From Methanomassiliicoccus sp. UBA345 (lineage in GTDB: Archaea; Thermoplasmatota; Thermoplasmata; Methanomassiliicoccales; Methanomassiliicoccaceae), in the NCBI GenBank assembly GCA_002504525.1, contig DATD01000009.1, forward strand, positions 129,656-183,510: a DNA stretch of 53,855 bases, in the 5' to 3' direction. Each line of letters opens with the position of its first letter. The first letter of the stretch is position 1. Below the pieces are notes generated by a model, which had not been told where the DNA came from, ran no database searches, and saw only the letters and a list, made by a program, of their open reading frames with translations. The translations under genes and the position numbers were made by a program. Below, piece after piece: positions 24,931 to 33,331 of the stretch.

Positions 24931-26562
24931 TTAATCGTCCTCGCCCATGTCAGGCGCGCCGCCGGCCCCGGGGCCGCCGCCGGCACCAGCGCGGGCTGCG
25001 ATGACATCATCGATGCGGAGGATCATGACCGCGGCATCGGTGGCAGAGTTGATGGCCTGGCGGCCGACCCTGATGGGCTCGATGACGGTCTCGACCTTCA
25101 TGTCGACGATCTTGCCGGTGTAGACGTTCAGGCCGGCATTGACCTTGCCCTCCTTGTGCGCCTTCCTCAGGTTGATGAGGACGTCGATGGGGTCCAGTCC
25201 AGCGTTCTCAGCGAGAGCGGTGGGGATGACCTCCATGGCGCTGGCGTAGGCGTCGATGGCGATCTGCTCGCGGCCGCCCACGGTGGCGGCGTACTCGCGG
25301 AGGCGAAGGGCGATCTCCGACGCGGTGGAACCGCCGCCGGTGGCCATCTTTCCGTCCTCGATGGCGACCGCCACCACGGACATCGCGTCGTCGAGGGAGC
25401 GCTCCACCTCATCGATGACGTGCTCGGTGCCTCCCCTCAGCATGAGGGACACGGCCTTGGGGTTCTTGCATCCGGTGATGAAGGTGAGCTCGTCCTCTCC
25501 GACCTTGCGGACCTCCACCATGCTGGCACATCCCAGCTCGTCGGCGGTGAGCTCCTCGAGCTTGGTGACCACGGTCGACCCGGTGGCCTTGGCAAGCTTG
25601 TCCATGTCGGACTTCTTGACGCGGCGGACGGCGAAGATGCCTTCCTTGGAGAGGAAGTGCTGGGCCAGGTCGTCGATGCCCTTCTGAACGAACACCACAT
25701 TGGCGCCGGAGGCCTTGATGTTCGCGACCATCTTGCGCAGCATGTTCTCCTCCTCGGCCAGGAAAGCGGCCATCTGGGAGGGGTCGGTGATCTCGATCTT
25801 GGCGTCGATCTCGGTCTTCTGGACCTCGATGGCCGCATCGAGCAGGGCAATCTTGGCGTTCTCTACCTTCTTGGGCATGGCCGGGTGGACGGGCTCCTTG
25901 TCGATGATGATGCCCTGGATGAACTCGGTGTCGTCCATGGAAGCGCCGGTCTTCTTGACGATCTGGATGTTGTCCATGTCGACGTTCCACTTGTCGTTGC
26001 TCTTCTCAGCGACGGCGGTGACGGCCTGCACGGCGAGGTCGCCGAGGCCCTTGCGGGAGCCGCTGACGGACTTCGAGATCATGGACGTCTCAGCGATGAG
26101 CCTGAGGGACTCCGCATCCTTGATGTCCACAGGAGTGGAAACGGCGTCCAGTACCTCCTGGGCCTTGGCAGCGGCGAGCCTGTAGCCGCCGGCGATGATG
26201 GTGGGGTGGATGTTGGACTCGATAAGGTCTACGGCCTTCTTCAACAGCTCCCCGGCCAGGATGACCGAGGTGGTGGTCCCGTCCCCGGCCTGCTCGTCCT
26301 GGGTCTTGGCGACCTCCACCAGCATCTTAGCGGCAGGGTGGTCCACGTCGATCTCCTTCAGGATGGTCACGCCGTCGTTGGTGATGACGACGTCTCCAAG
26401 GCTGTCAACGAGCATCTTGTCCATACCGCGGGGTCCCAGGGTGCTGCGGACCGCGTCGGCGATGGCCTTTGCGGCCTGGATGTTGTTGAACTGCGCATCC
26501 TTGCCCTTGTCCCTCTTGGTACCTTCTTTCAGAATGAAGATCGGTGTATTACCCATTCCCAT
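24931..26562 (-). CDS. thsA: Thermosome (group II chaperonin) subunit
   Basis: 543 residues, group II chaperonin. N-terminal MGMGNTPIFILKEGTKRDKG, then STLGPRGMDKMLVDSLGD, TNDGVTILKEIDVDHPAAKM and QDEQAGDGTTTSV carry the ATP site. GGGSTASEIALRLREYA and IRIDDVIAAR-type motifs close the equatorial domain. The tail is Gly-rich (GAGGGPGAGGAPDMGEDD) as is usual. It folds proteins in a double-ring complex. ATG 26562 has GGAGG eight bases before it. A TATA box and an inverted repeat lie upstream. It lies just upstream of grpE-dnaK-dnaJ on the same strand, so the two chaperone systems are adjacent. Confidence 0.97.
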   Translation of the reverse strand: MGMGNTPIFILKEGTKRDKGKDAQFNNIQAAKAIADAVRSTLGPRGMDKMLVDSLGDVVITNDGVTILKEIDVDHPAAKMLVEVAKTQDEQAGDGTTTSVILAGELLKKAVDLIESNIHPTIIAGGYRLAAAKAQEVLDAVSTPVDIKDAESLRLIAETSMISKSVSGSRKGLGDLAVQAVTAVAEKSNDKWNVDMDNIQIVKKTGASMDDTEFIQGIIIDKEPVHPAMPKKVENAKIALLDAAIEVQKTEIDAKIEITDPSQMAAFLAEEENMLRKMVANIKASGANVVFVQKGIDDLAQHFLSKEGIFAVRRVKKSDMDKLAKATGSTVVTKLEELTADELGCASMVEVRKVGEDELTFITGCKNPKAVSLMLRGGTEHVIDEVERSLDDAMSVVAVAIEDGKMATGGGSTASEIALRLREYAATVGGREQIAIDAYASAMEVIPTALAENAGLDPIDVLINLRKAHKEGKVNAGLNVYTGKIVDMKVETVIEPIRVGRQAINSATDAAVMILRIDDVIAARAGAGGGPGAGGAPDMGEDD

Positions 26563-26590
26563 ATATTTGCCTCCAATGTCAGTCGTGACC

Positions 26591-26645
26591 AGCTAGGATC
26601 TCCTAGCTAAGCTTCCGTTGAATGTTTGTTCTTCTATATAAGTTT
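26591..26645 (-). promoter_or_regulatory. Thermosome promoter with overlapping inverted repeat
   Basis: On the minus strand a TATA box (TTATATA, 26635-26641) is followed about 27 nt later by the presumed start site near 26611. An inverted repeat AGCTAGGA-TC-TCCTAGCT (26591-26608) lies immediately downstream of that point. A dyad at the start site is a typical position for archaeal repressors, such as heat-shock regulators. The binding protein is unknown. Confidence 0.5.
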
Positions 26646-26796
26646 AGTGAGGACATACCTCCTCCCAGGGATTCCCAAAGAAGAAAACGCGAAGACTGGA
26701 CGTGTTCGCTCCGGCGATGTGGAGCGGCCACCCGCTCCGAACCGGCCGCGGGGCGGGGGGAGATTGAAATATGGAGAGGGGCGTTCGGAAGAACGC

Positions 26797-27264
26797 ATGG
26801 GAGAACTAGAGACCTGCCTGGCGGTGCTGTACAAGCGCAAGGGCAAGAACGTCCTCACGGAGGCGGAGTTCCAGTTCGCGGTGTCGCTGGACTTCCGGTG
26901 GTTCACCCCCCAGGAAGCGCAGCGCCTGATGGACCTGTCCATCAAGCGCGGACTGCTGGTCCGCACCGACATGTACCTCAGCCCGTCGTTCGACTACAAG
27001 GACATCGAAGCGCCGCTGTCGTTCCGGCCGAGCCACGACGTGCTGGCCGGAGAGAAGGAGGAGCCTTCCCTGTTCGCCCAGCTGGTCCATCTCATTACCA
27101 CCAAGGGCGGGCTGAAGAAGAGGGACGCCGTGGCCAGGGTTAACAAGGCGCAGGAGCGCCTGGGCGTCGATGTCGAGGTGGCGGCCATCATCGTGGCCGG
27201 CGACCTCGGTGTGGACGTCTCCGGGCTCATCGGTCCCGTGAGAGAGGAGGTCCTATCCCGATGA
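26797..27264 (+). CDS. DUF2240 family protein
   Basis: 155 residues from ATG 26797. MGELETCLAVLYKRKGKNVL, then WFTPQEAQRLMDLSIKRGLL (a winged-helix-like segment), SPSFDYKDIEAPLSFRPS, and a C-terminal helical domain with VAAIIVAGDLGVDVSG. This matches DUF2240, an archaeal family of unknown function with a predicted N-terminal winged helix. The frame is open to 26626, but GAAATATGGAG at 26766-26776 fits a promoter for a leaderless start at 26797, and the family begins there. The stop abuts the convergent MBF1 stop in the palindrome TGATCA. Confidence 0.85.
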   Translation: MGELETCLAVLYKRKGKNVLTEAEFQFAVSLDFRWFTPQEAQRLMDLSIKRGLLVRTDMYLSPSFDYKDIEAPLSFRPSHDVLAGEKEEPSLFAQLVHLITTKGGLKKRDAVARVNKAQERLGVDVEVAAIIVAGDLGVDVSGLIGPVREEVLSR

Positions 27265-27771
27265 TCACTTCTTCTTGATCAGGTCGCCCAGGGTCAGCAC
27301 CTTCTTGCTTCCGGACGATTCCGGCTTCACCAGGGTGACCTTCTCGGTGAGCTTGATGTTGAGCTCCCGCTCCAGCTTCTTGATGAGTTGATCGCTCGGC
27401 CTCATGGAGCCGCTCTCCAGCTGGGCGATGACGCTGCTCCTCTCGTTGACCTTGGACGCCAGTTCGTCCTGCTTAAGGCCCCGGGCCATCCTGGCCTCCC
27501 TTATCACCTTGTCATAATCGGTCACAAGGTCGACCACCGTCTCTTCCTGGAAGACGTCCCGGGAGCGCATTCTCCTCTCCCGCGCCTGAAGCCTTTCCGA
27601 GACCACCGCCCGGTTGGGAGGGGCGGCCCCTCCCTTCCCCTTCTTGGAGGCCCCCTTCCCCTCGGGGCTCTCCCCGAAGTGGGCGCATTCCTTGCAGACC
27701 TTGAGCTGGGCCCCCTCTAGAAATATGGTCCGAACGAAGTCGGAATCCTTGCCGCACATCTCGCAGATCAT
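27265..27771 (-). CDS. Multiprotein bridging factor 1 (zinc ribbon-XRE)
   Basis: 168 residues from ATG 27771. A zinc ribbon has Cys3, Cys6, Cys26 and Cys29 (MICEMCG ... VCKECAHFG). A Lys/Gly-rich linker follows (SPEGKGASKKGKGGAAPP). The C-terminal XRE-type HTH is YDKVIREARMARGLKQDELA, VNERSSVIAQLESGSMRPSD. Archaeal MBF1 binds ribosomes and is implicated in translation and transcription coupling. Fourteen upstream codons are open, but CTTAAATCA (27799-27807) fits a promoter whose transcript starts next to 27771. Confidence 0.92.
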   Translation of the reverse strand: MICEMCGKDSDFVRTIFLEGAQLKVCKECAHFGESPEGKGASKKGKGGAAPPNRAVVSERLQARERRMRSRDVFQEETVVDLVTDYDKVIREARMARGLKQDELASKVNERSSVIAQLESGSMRPSDQLIKKLERELNIKLTEKVTLVKPESSGSKKVLTLGDLIKKK

Positions 27772-28029
27772 TTCTCGTCGGCTGACTAAGCCCCTACCAT
27801 GATTTAAGGACATTGTTGCGCATCGCGCCGGTTCGCGTATTATTGAGTTCGGGAAGGTCGGGCACAGGAATAATAATGCCGGATGACATATATCACATCA
27901 GGACGGAGAGCGTGGGGGGGTGTCCTGCGCCGAGGGAAGTTTGCTGTCTGGCCATCGCGTTCCGATCACTGGTCCTGCGAAACGGTCTTATAGCTCAGCC
28001 CTTATTGTAATCGTCGCCGAGGTGAGCCA

Positions 28030-29238
28030 TTGAAGGAACCCCAATTGGAAGAGCTCGTATCCGAGATGAAGGACAAGGTCGAGGTCCTAGAGAGGCGCAA
28101 CGGAGAGCTCCTCGAGGAGATCAGAAGAGTGGAGGGGGAGAAGCGCTACGTGGAGAGCGAGCTCTTCCGACTGCAGAAGGAGCTCAAGCGCATGCGGGCC
28201 GAGATGGAGCGGTTGAAGTCGCCTCCGCTGATCATAGGCGCCATTAAGGACGTCCTTGCCGACGGCCGCGTCATCGTCAAGTCCTCCACCGGGCCTGACT
28301 TCATAGTGTCCACTTCCGAGTACGTTCCCATGGAGGACCTCATCGTGGGTTCAAGGGTCGCGCTGAACAAGCAGACGCTGGCCGTCATGGGCGTGCTGCC
28401 TCCCTCCCTGGACCCCATAGTGGTGGGGGCGGAGATCATCGAGAAGCCGGCGATATCGTACGATCAGATCGGCGGGCTGGACGACCAGATCCTGGAGGTC
28501 CGGGAGGCCGTGGAGGACCCGCTGCTGAAGCCCGACCTGTACAAGAAGGTGGGCATCGAGCCGCCAAAGGGCGTGCTGCTGGTCGGACCTCCCGGGACGG
28601 GAAAGACGCTGCTCGCGAAGGCGGTGGCCCACCAGACCAATGCCACCTTCATTCGCTTCGTCGGCTCCGAGCTGGTCCAGAAGTACATTGGCGAGGGGGC
28701 CCGCCTGGTGCGGGAGCTGTTCGAGCTGGCCAAGGAGAAGGCCCCCAGCATCGTGTTCATCGATGAGCTCGATTCCATCGGGGCGAAGAGGCTGGAGGTC
28801 GCCACTTCCGGCGACAGGGAGGTCCAGAGGACGTTGATGCAGCTGCTGTCCGAGCTGGACGGCTTCAACCCCATAGGCGAGGTCAAGATCATCGGCGCCA
28901 CCAACCGCCCGGACATCCTGGACGACGCGCTGCTGCGCCCCGGGAGGTTCGACAGGATCATCGAGATCCCCGTCCCCGGCTACGAGGGCCGCCTGTCGAT
29001 CCTCAAGATCCACACCCAGAAGATGAGCATCGACGACAACATCGTGCTCAGCGACCTTGCCATGAAGGCCGACGGCGCCACCGGCGCCGATATCAAGGCC
29101 ATCTGCACCGAGGCGGGGATGTTCGCCATCCGGGACAACCGCGACAGCGTTTCCATGATCGACTTCGAGAGGGCCATCGTCAAGGTCCTGGACAACGAGG
29201 TCAACAAGATCGTGGAGAGCGGCGTGATGTTCGCCTGA
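28030..29238 (+). CDS. pan: Proteasome-activating nucleotidase PAN
   Basis: 402 residues. An N-terminal coiled coil (residues 5-62) leads to an OB domain, then an AAA+ module with Walker A GPPGTGKT at 186-193, Walker B with Asp245-Glu246 (VFIDELDSIG), and the second region of homology ATNRPDILDDALLRPGRFDR. PAN unfolds substrates and feeds the 20S proteasome. The C-terminus is GVMFA: the usual hydrophobic-Tyr-X gate-opening motif is replaced by Met-Phe-Ala. The TTG start at 28030 follows GAGGTGAG. CTTATTGTAA at about 28001 is a possible TATA. No proteasome subunit gene is in the window. Confidence 0.94.
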   Translation: MKEPQLEELVSEMKDKVEVLERRNGELLEEIRRVEGEKRYVESELFRLQKELKRMRAEMERLKSPPLIIGAIKDVLADGRVIVKSSTGPDFIVSTSEYVPMEDLIVGSRVALNKQTLAVMGVLPPSLDPIVVGAEIIEKPAISYDQIGGLDDQILEVREAVEDPLLKPDLYKKVGIEPPKGVLLVGPPGTGKTLLAKAVAHQTNATFIRFVGSELVQKYIGEGARLVRELFELAKEKAPSIVFIDELDSIGAKRLEVATSGDREVQRTLMQLLSELDGFNPIGEVKIIGATNRPDILDDALLRPGRFDRIIEIPVPGYEGRLSILKIHTQKMSIDDNIVLSDLAMKADGATGADIKAICTEAGMFAIRDNRDSVSMIDFERAIVKVLDNEVNKIVESGVMFA

Positions 29239-29343
29239 AACCCCTTCAGTCCCCTTTCTTTATCCACCATCTATCTGTTCGTATAATCAGGGTTGACATT
29301 ATTAGCTAACCTATTATATATATTAGAAATCGTCGTCGCATTC

Positions 29344-29673
29344 ATGAGCTCGCTGGGCATGCCTTACGCCCCTATTGATGGTCACTCCACCAGGATAATG
29401 AGGTCGGCGATGTGCCGGCCGATGTCGGCGGTCCAGATATCCCATTCATCCGGCGTGCCGGTGGCCGTCGCATTCCGCAGGATCCGGCAGCTGGTGGCCG
29501 CCGGCATGCTTCGAGAGGAGCTTCGAGTGGTGAACACCGGAGGGAAAGAGATTCCTCTGTACGCCGCCACGCTCAACTGTGGCTACGTGTTCGTAGAGGA
29601 CGGACGGCTTCGCATCCGCCTGTCGATGAACGGCGACGCCCCAGAGGCGTCCGGCGCGGAGAGGATGCTCTAG
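29344..29673 (+). CDS. Small winged-helix transcriptional regulator
   Basis: 109 residues from ATG 29344. RSAMCRPMSAVQISHSSGVP followed by VAVAFRRIRQLVAAGMLREE is a helix-turn-helix with recognition helix, then a wing (VVNTGGKEIPLYAATL) and a short C-terminal strand pair. This is the ArsR/TrmB-like winged-helix pattern, without an effector domain. The frame extends to 29293, but the strong TATA (TATTATATATATTAG, 29312-29326) would start transcripts at about 29342, so the mRNA is probably leaderless from 29344. The target is unknown and the gene itself could be autoregulated. The stop codon shares CTAG with the convergent GPN gene. Confidence 0.75.
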   Translation: MSSLGMPYAPIDGHSTRIMRSAMCRPMSAVQISHSSGVPVAVAFRRIRQLVAAGMLREELRVVNTGGKEIPLYAATLNCGYVFVEDGRLRIRLSMNGDAPEASGAERML

Positions 29674-30437
29674 GCGTTCTTTCCGATGTCCTCGCCGCCC
29701 TCGAAGTACATCTGTATCATGGAATAGATGTCCTCCATCCCCGTTCCCTCCTCAGCGGACACGGGGTACATCTCCTTGTACATCCCCACGCTCTCCATCG
29801 CCTTGAACAGCTCGATGCTCATGATCGACTGGGCGCTCATGTCGGTGTCGGTGAGGGCGTTGTATAGTGCATAGGGGTCGCGGGACCATCCCTGCATCTC
29901 CTCGACCTCCTCCTCCGTGAGCACGTCCGACTTGGATATGATGTTCATTATCGGCAGGTCATACCGGAACTGGGTGATCCCGCACAGCATGAGGTCGGAG
30001 ACGAAGCCGTTGGGCCTCTTGGCCAGCGTAGGGTCGGAGAGGAAGACGAGGAAGCCATCCTCCTTACCCAGCTCATCGATGATGGTGTTGCTGGACGAGC
30101 GGAAGGCGAACAGTTCCATCTGGCCCGGGGTGTCCACCAGGCAGTAGTCGGCGCGGAACTCCTTGACCACGGTGGTCCACTCCCGGTTGTTCAGCGCCAT
30201 GAGGTCGGCGGCCACCACCTGCGCCCCGTTGGGGCCGAGCGAGTAATCCTTCATCACATCGGCGATGTTCACCCAGTCCCGGATGTCCACGTCCGCCTGG
30301 TAGGGTACGAAGTCCGCTCCGGGGTCGAGGTTGACCACGATGGTGTCGATGCTGTGCAGGTCAAGCCATTCCTTGAACGCCTTGACCAAGGAGCTCTTAC
30401 CGCTCCCCGCTGTGCCGATGAAGTAGATGTATCTCAT
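29670..30437 (-). CDS. GPN-loop GTPase
   Basis: 255 residues. Walker A GTAGSGKSS at 8-16. VVNLDPGADFVPY and the GPN tripeptide at 68-70 (SLGPNGA) define the family. LVDTPGQMELF is the switch II region and SKSDVL contributes the G4-like motif. GPN GTPases dimerise; eukaryotic members assemble RNA polymerase II. The archaeal role is not settled. TATA candidates lie in the 100-bp divergent gap before the pseudogene. Confidence 0.93.
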   Translation of the reverse strand: MRYIYFIGTAGSGKSSLVKAFKEWLDLHSIDTIVVNLDPGADFVPYQADVDIRDWVNIADVMKDYSLGPNGAQVVAADLMALNNREWTTVVKEFRADYCLVDTPGQMELFAFRSSSNTIIDELGKEDGFLVFLSDPTLAKRPNGFVSDLMLCGITQFRYDLPIMNIISKSDVLTEEEVEEMQGWSRDPYALYNALTDTDMSAQSIMSIELFKAMESVGMYKEMYPVSAEEGTGMEDIYSMIQMYFEGGEDIGKNA

Positions 30438-30537
30438 TTGGCGGCCTCCCGGGACCTTTGGTCACGTGGGAGAACGCAGCCCGGCCAAATAGGTTTTGGG
30501 CGCTGCCATAAATACAGGGGGGCTGGAATGCTTGAAC

Positions 30538-31794
30538 ATGCACGATGAGCCCCCGGGCCTGCGGGACGTCGCCTCGCATCCGCTCTACGGTGCAATGGTG
30601 GGTCGCCGGGCAAGGCGGTTCTCCATGGGCGCCACCATACCGGCCGGCGAGCTCCAGTACTTGTCGGACGAAAAGCCTCTGCCGCTGACGGCGACGGAGC
30701 GGGGAGTGGTCCTGTCTGCGGCTACGGCTGCACCGGGCATCACTTCGCCCTGCCGTTCAACGCTCGTTATTCGCCCCAGCTGCCCAACTACAGCGGCTCG
30801 GCGTGGAGAAGGGCGTTCCCGTCCAGCGCCGGGTTCCACACCACCGAGGTGTTCTTCACCGACGATGACGGCACCTTTTTCCTTCCGTCCCGCGACGGGC
30901 CGGCCGACGGCCCGCTGATCGACTACCTGAAGGGGCAGAAATCGAGGATCGTCAAGCTGCGCGGCTGTAGGATGAACCTTCCGCCGCAGGACGAGCATGT
31001 GGGATCACACAACCACTGATGCGTCAACCGGCCGGGGAGTCTGCTCATCATCCCGGCGGCCGATGTCGCGCAGCACATGCTGCTGGCGCTGTGCTACCTG
31101 GTGCAGAACGGGCTGGGCATCTACGACGATTCAACCGAGAGCCGGTCACCGGGCTGGAGCGCTTCTCCGACCTGGTGGGAGGAAAACCGCCGCTGCCGCT
31201 GAGCCTGGTGGAGCAGCAGATGATCGGGGAGTGCTCGGCAGAGGTGTCGATCGCCTGATACTCGGGCATGCTCATGCTTCAGGCCATGGGCCTGGGGGGA
31301 TGGATGTTCGATGGCGTCAACCCGCTCAGCGTGCTGGGGGCCAGCGGCGATCCCCAGGTGCCGGGGCTGGGGTTCCGATATGACGCCGACGCCATATGGG
31401 CGGCGCCGAACACTACTGGCCTGGATGGGTGTTCGAGGGTCATTGCCCTCCGCACCTCAAGGACATGCGCTCGGCGGTGGAGCGCGTGGTGGAGAGGAAG
31501 TTCGGCCCGGGAGGGCCTTTCCATCCCGATACGCCCGGCGCGTGGAAGGAGAGCAGAAAGGTAAGAGACTCGGCCCGCCGGCACGACGAGAGGTTCATCG
31601 ACTGCGTGAGCTTGATGGCCCAGCACGCCCTGGACCGCTTCGGCAAATTCCCGGGAACGGTGCCCACCATCTGGGTGCTGGTGTACCTGCGGGCTCACCA
31701 TCTGGACCTGGGGTTCTACGATCGGCACTTCTTCCCCGGAGCGTACCTGGACACGCATACCAGGCACATGGAGAGATGGCATGATGAAGGGTGA
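30538..31794 (+). pseudogene. Degenerate conserved hypothetical gene, about 415 codons
   Basis: Joined over three frames the segment reads as one protein. Frame 1 from ATG 30538: MHDEPPGLRDVASHPLYGAM to TERGVVLSAAT. Shift near 30738: HHFALPFNARYSPQLPNYSG, TTEVFFTDDDGTFFLPSRDG, then TGA at 31017, then NRPGSLLIIPAADVAQHM. Shift near 31130: REPVTGLERFSDLVGGKPPL, TGA at 31256, then MLMLQAMGLGGWMFDG. Shift near 31428: VFEGHCPPHLKDMRSAVE to the end FYDRHFFPGAYLDTHTRHME. Both premature stops fall where a Trp (TGG) would fit. CATAAATACA at about 30507 is a leftover leaderless promoter. I do not know the function of the ancestral protein. Assembly errors are an alternative explanation. The gene ends 15 bp from the tRNA-Lys 3' end. 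Confidence 0.75.
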
Positions 31795-31809
31795 AAAAGG
31801 AGAAAGGAG

Positions 31810-31883
31810 CGGGCCCGGAGGGATTCGAACCCTCGGCCCATCGGTTAAGAGCCGATTGCTCTACCTAGCTGAGCTACGGGCCC
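31810..31883 (-). tRNA. tRNA-Lys (anticodon CTT)
   Basis: On the minus strand a complete cloverleaf folds: acceptor GGGCCCG with CGGGCCC, D arm GCTC/GAGC, anticodon stem ATCGG/CCGAT with loop CTCTTAA (anticodon CTT), a five-base variable loop, and T arm GAGGG-TTCGAAT-CCCTC. The discriminator base is G. No intron and no encoded CCA. The AT-rich run between 31884 and 31998 holds its promoter. Its 3' end points to the broken gene. Confidence 0.97.
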
Positions 31884-31998
31884 CTTTCAGGCCGCTAAAG
31901 AAAGTGGATGTACATAAGCCTTTCGCGACCTGTCTCTACCGCCCCCAGTCGACAGGAACGGCGAACAGTTATTACTGAAATGGAACAAAGAGGACCGC

Positions 31999-32526
31999 AT
32001 GACGCTAGCTAGGGAGATCATGACCGCTCCGGCGGTGGCGTTCGACGAGGACATGACGCTCAGGGAGGCGACCGTCATCATGGCCCGCCGGAAGGTGTCA
32101 GGAGCGCCGGTGATGGACGACGATGGGAAGTTGATCGGGGTCCTGTCGGAGAGTGACATCCTGGAGGAGGCCACGAGAAGGGTCGGTCCGGAGATGGGGT
32201 GCCCGTCGCTGTCGTTCCTCTCCCTGCCGTACGAGCGCATCGTCAGGAACGAGGACGTATGCCGCCGGTTCAACGAGGTCGGCGACGTGAAGGTGGGCGA
32301 CGTCATGAACGACGAGGTGATCGCCATCAACGGCGACGACAGCGCCGAGGAGGCCCTGGAGACCATGATACGCTTCGACGTGAACCGCCTGCCGGTCATC
32401 GACGAGGACGGCAGGTTGATCGGCATCATAGCCAGACAGGACATCATGTGGTCGGTGTGCCGTGCGCTGCAGGCGGACAGCTGCAAGGAGACTAGTCCTC
32501 CCGCGCCCGAGGGCGTCAGGCGCTAG
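31999..32526 (+). CDS. Two-CBS-domain protein
   Basis: 175 residues. It consists of two CBS motifs: MTAPAVAFDEDMTLREATVI with GAPVMDDDGKLIGVLSESDI, and VMNDEVIAINGDDSAEEALE with RLPVIDEDGRLIGIIARQDI. CBS pairs bind adenine nucleotides and act as energy sensors; no effector domain is attached. GTTATTACT at 31967-31975 lies about 28 nt before the ATG, so the mRNA is probably leaderless. A partner protein cannot be inferred. Confidence 0.92.
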   Translation: MTLAREIMTAPAVAFDEDMTLREATVIMARRKVSGAPVMDDDGKLIGVLSESDILEEATRRVGPEMGCPSLSFLSLPYERIVRNEDVCRRFNEVGDVKVGDVMNDEVIAINGDDSAEEALETMIRFDVNRLPVIDEDGRLIGIIARQDIMWSVCRALQADSCKETSPPAPEGVRR

Positions 32527-32548
32527 TTATTTCAATTCCGGGGGGATT

Positions 32549-33331
32549 GTGTGGGTGGGATGCCATCTGAGCGGGCTTGAGGTCCATGTTCTTGCCAGCG
32601 GCAGTGACGGGAACTGCACCGTCGTTCGCTGCGACGATACCGCCATCATGCTAGACGCGGGGCTGTCCGGCCGCCGCATCACCACGCTGATGAGCCGTGC
32701 GGGCATAGGGCCGGAGGAGCTCACCGGAATACTTCTGACACATGAGCACTCCGACCACGTCAAGGGGGCGGGCATCCTGTCCCGCCGGTACAAGGTGCCC
32801 ATCTACGCGAACGAGAACACGCTCATATGCTCGAACATCGGCGCGGTGTGCGAGCATATGGTCTTTCAGACGAGGCGGCCGTTCTCCATCGGCCCGCTGA
32901 CGATACGACCGCTGCCGATCTCCCACAACGCCGCCGAGCCCAATGCGTTCCACATCGCATGCGGGGACCGCAGCATGCTGCTGGCCACCGATCTGGGAGT
33001 GGTGAGCGATGAGGTGTTCGCGGCCCTACGCGACGTCGACCTCGCCATGATAGAGGCGAACCACGACCTCAACATGCTCATCCACGGGCCGTATCCCCCG
33101 ATGCTCAAGACCGAGATCCGCTCCGACCGCGGGCACCTGAGCAACATCGACTGCGCCAGGGCGCTGTGGACCACTTCCCGCGAAGGGCGCAGGATCTTTC
33201 TGGCCCACATCAGCAAGAACAATAACACGCCCGAGCTGGCGAGGCGCACGGTGGCCCGGACGATGTGCTGCGGCGAGGACGCCGTGGACTGTCTCATGGA
33301 CCCCGAGGACGTCCGTTCGATCGTGCTCTAG
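32549..33331 (+). CDS. Metallo-beta-lactamase fold hydrolase (YycJ/WalJ-like)
   Basis: About 260 residues. It begins VHVLASGSDGNCTVVRCDD. THEHSDHVKG has the metal motif HEHSDH at 65-70. LPISHNAAEPNAF, LLATDLG and EANHD supply the further ligands, and HISKNNN is near the end. This is the YycJ subgroup of single-domain MBL proteins (a DNA exonuclease in some bacteria). The start is uncertain: GTG 32549 or GTG 32555; GTTATTTCAA at 32526-32535 sits about 25 nt upstream of both. The stop shares CTAG with convergent Gins51. Confidence 0.88.
   Translation: MWVGCHLSGLEVHVLASGSDGNCTVVRCDDTAIMLDAGLSGRRITTLMSRAGIGPEELTGILLTHEHSDHVKGAGILSRRYKVPIYANENTLICSNIGAVCEHMVFQTRRPFSIGPLTIRPLPISHNAAEPNAFHIACGDRSMLLATDLGVVSDEVFAALRDVDLAMIEANHDLNMLIHGPYPPMLKTEIRSDRGHLSNIDCARALWTTSREGRRIFLAHISKNNNTPELARRTVARTMCCGEDAVDCLMDPEDVRSIVL

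Noticed and set aside
27813..28010. 65-codon frame before pan
   Set aside because: No motif, no ribosome binding site, and it overlaps the pan promoter region.
31017..31258. In-frame TGA codons as selenocysteine or reassigned Trp
   Set aside because: TGA ends many intact genes here, no SECIS-like element was seen, and the same gene has three frameshifts.
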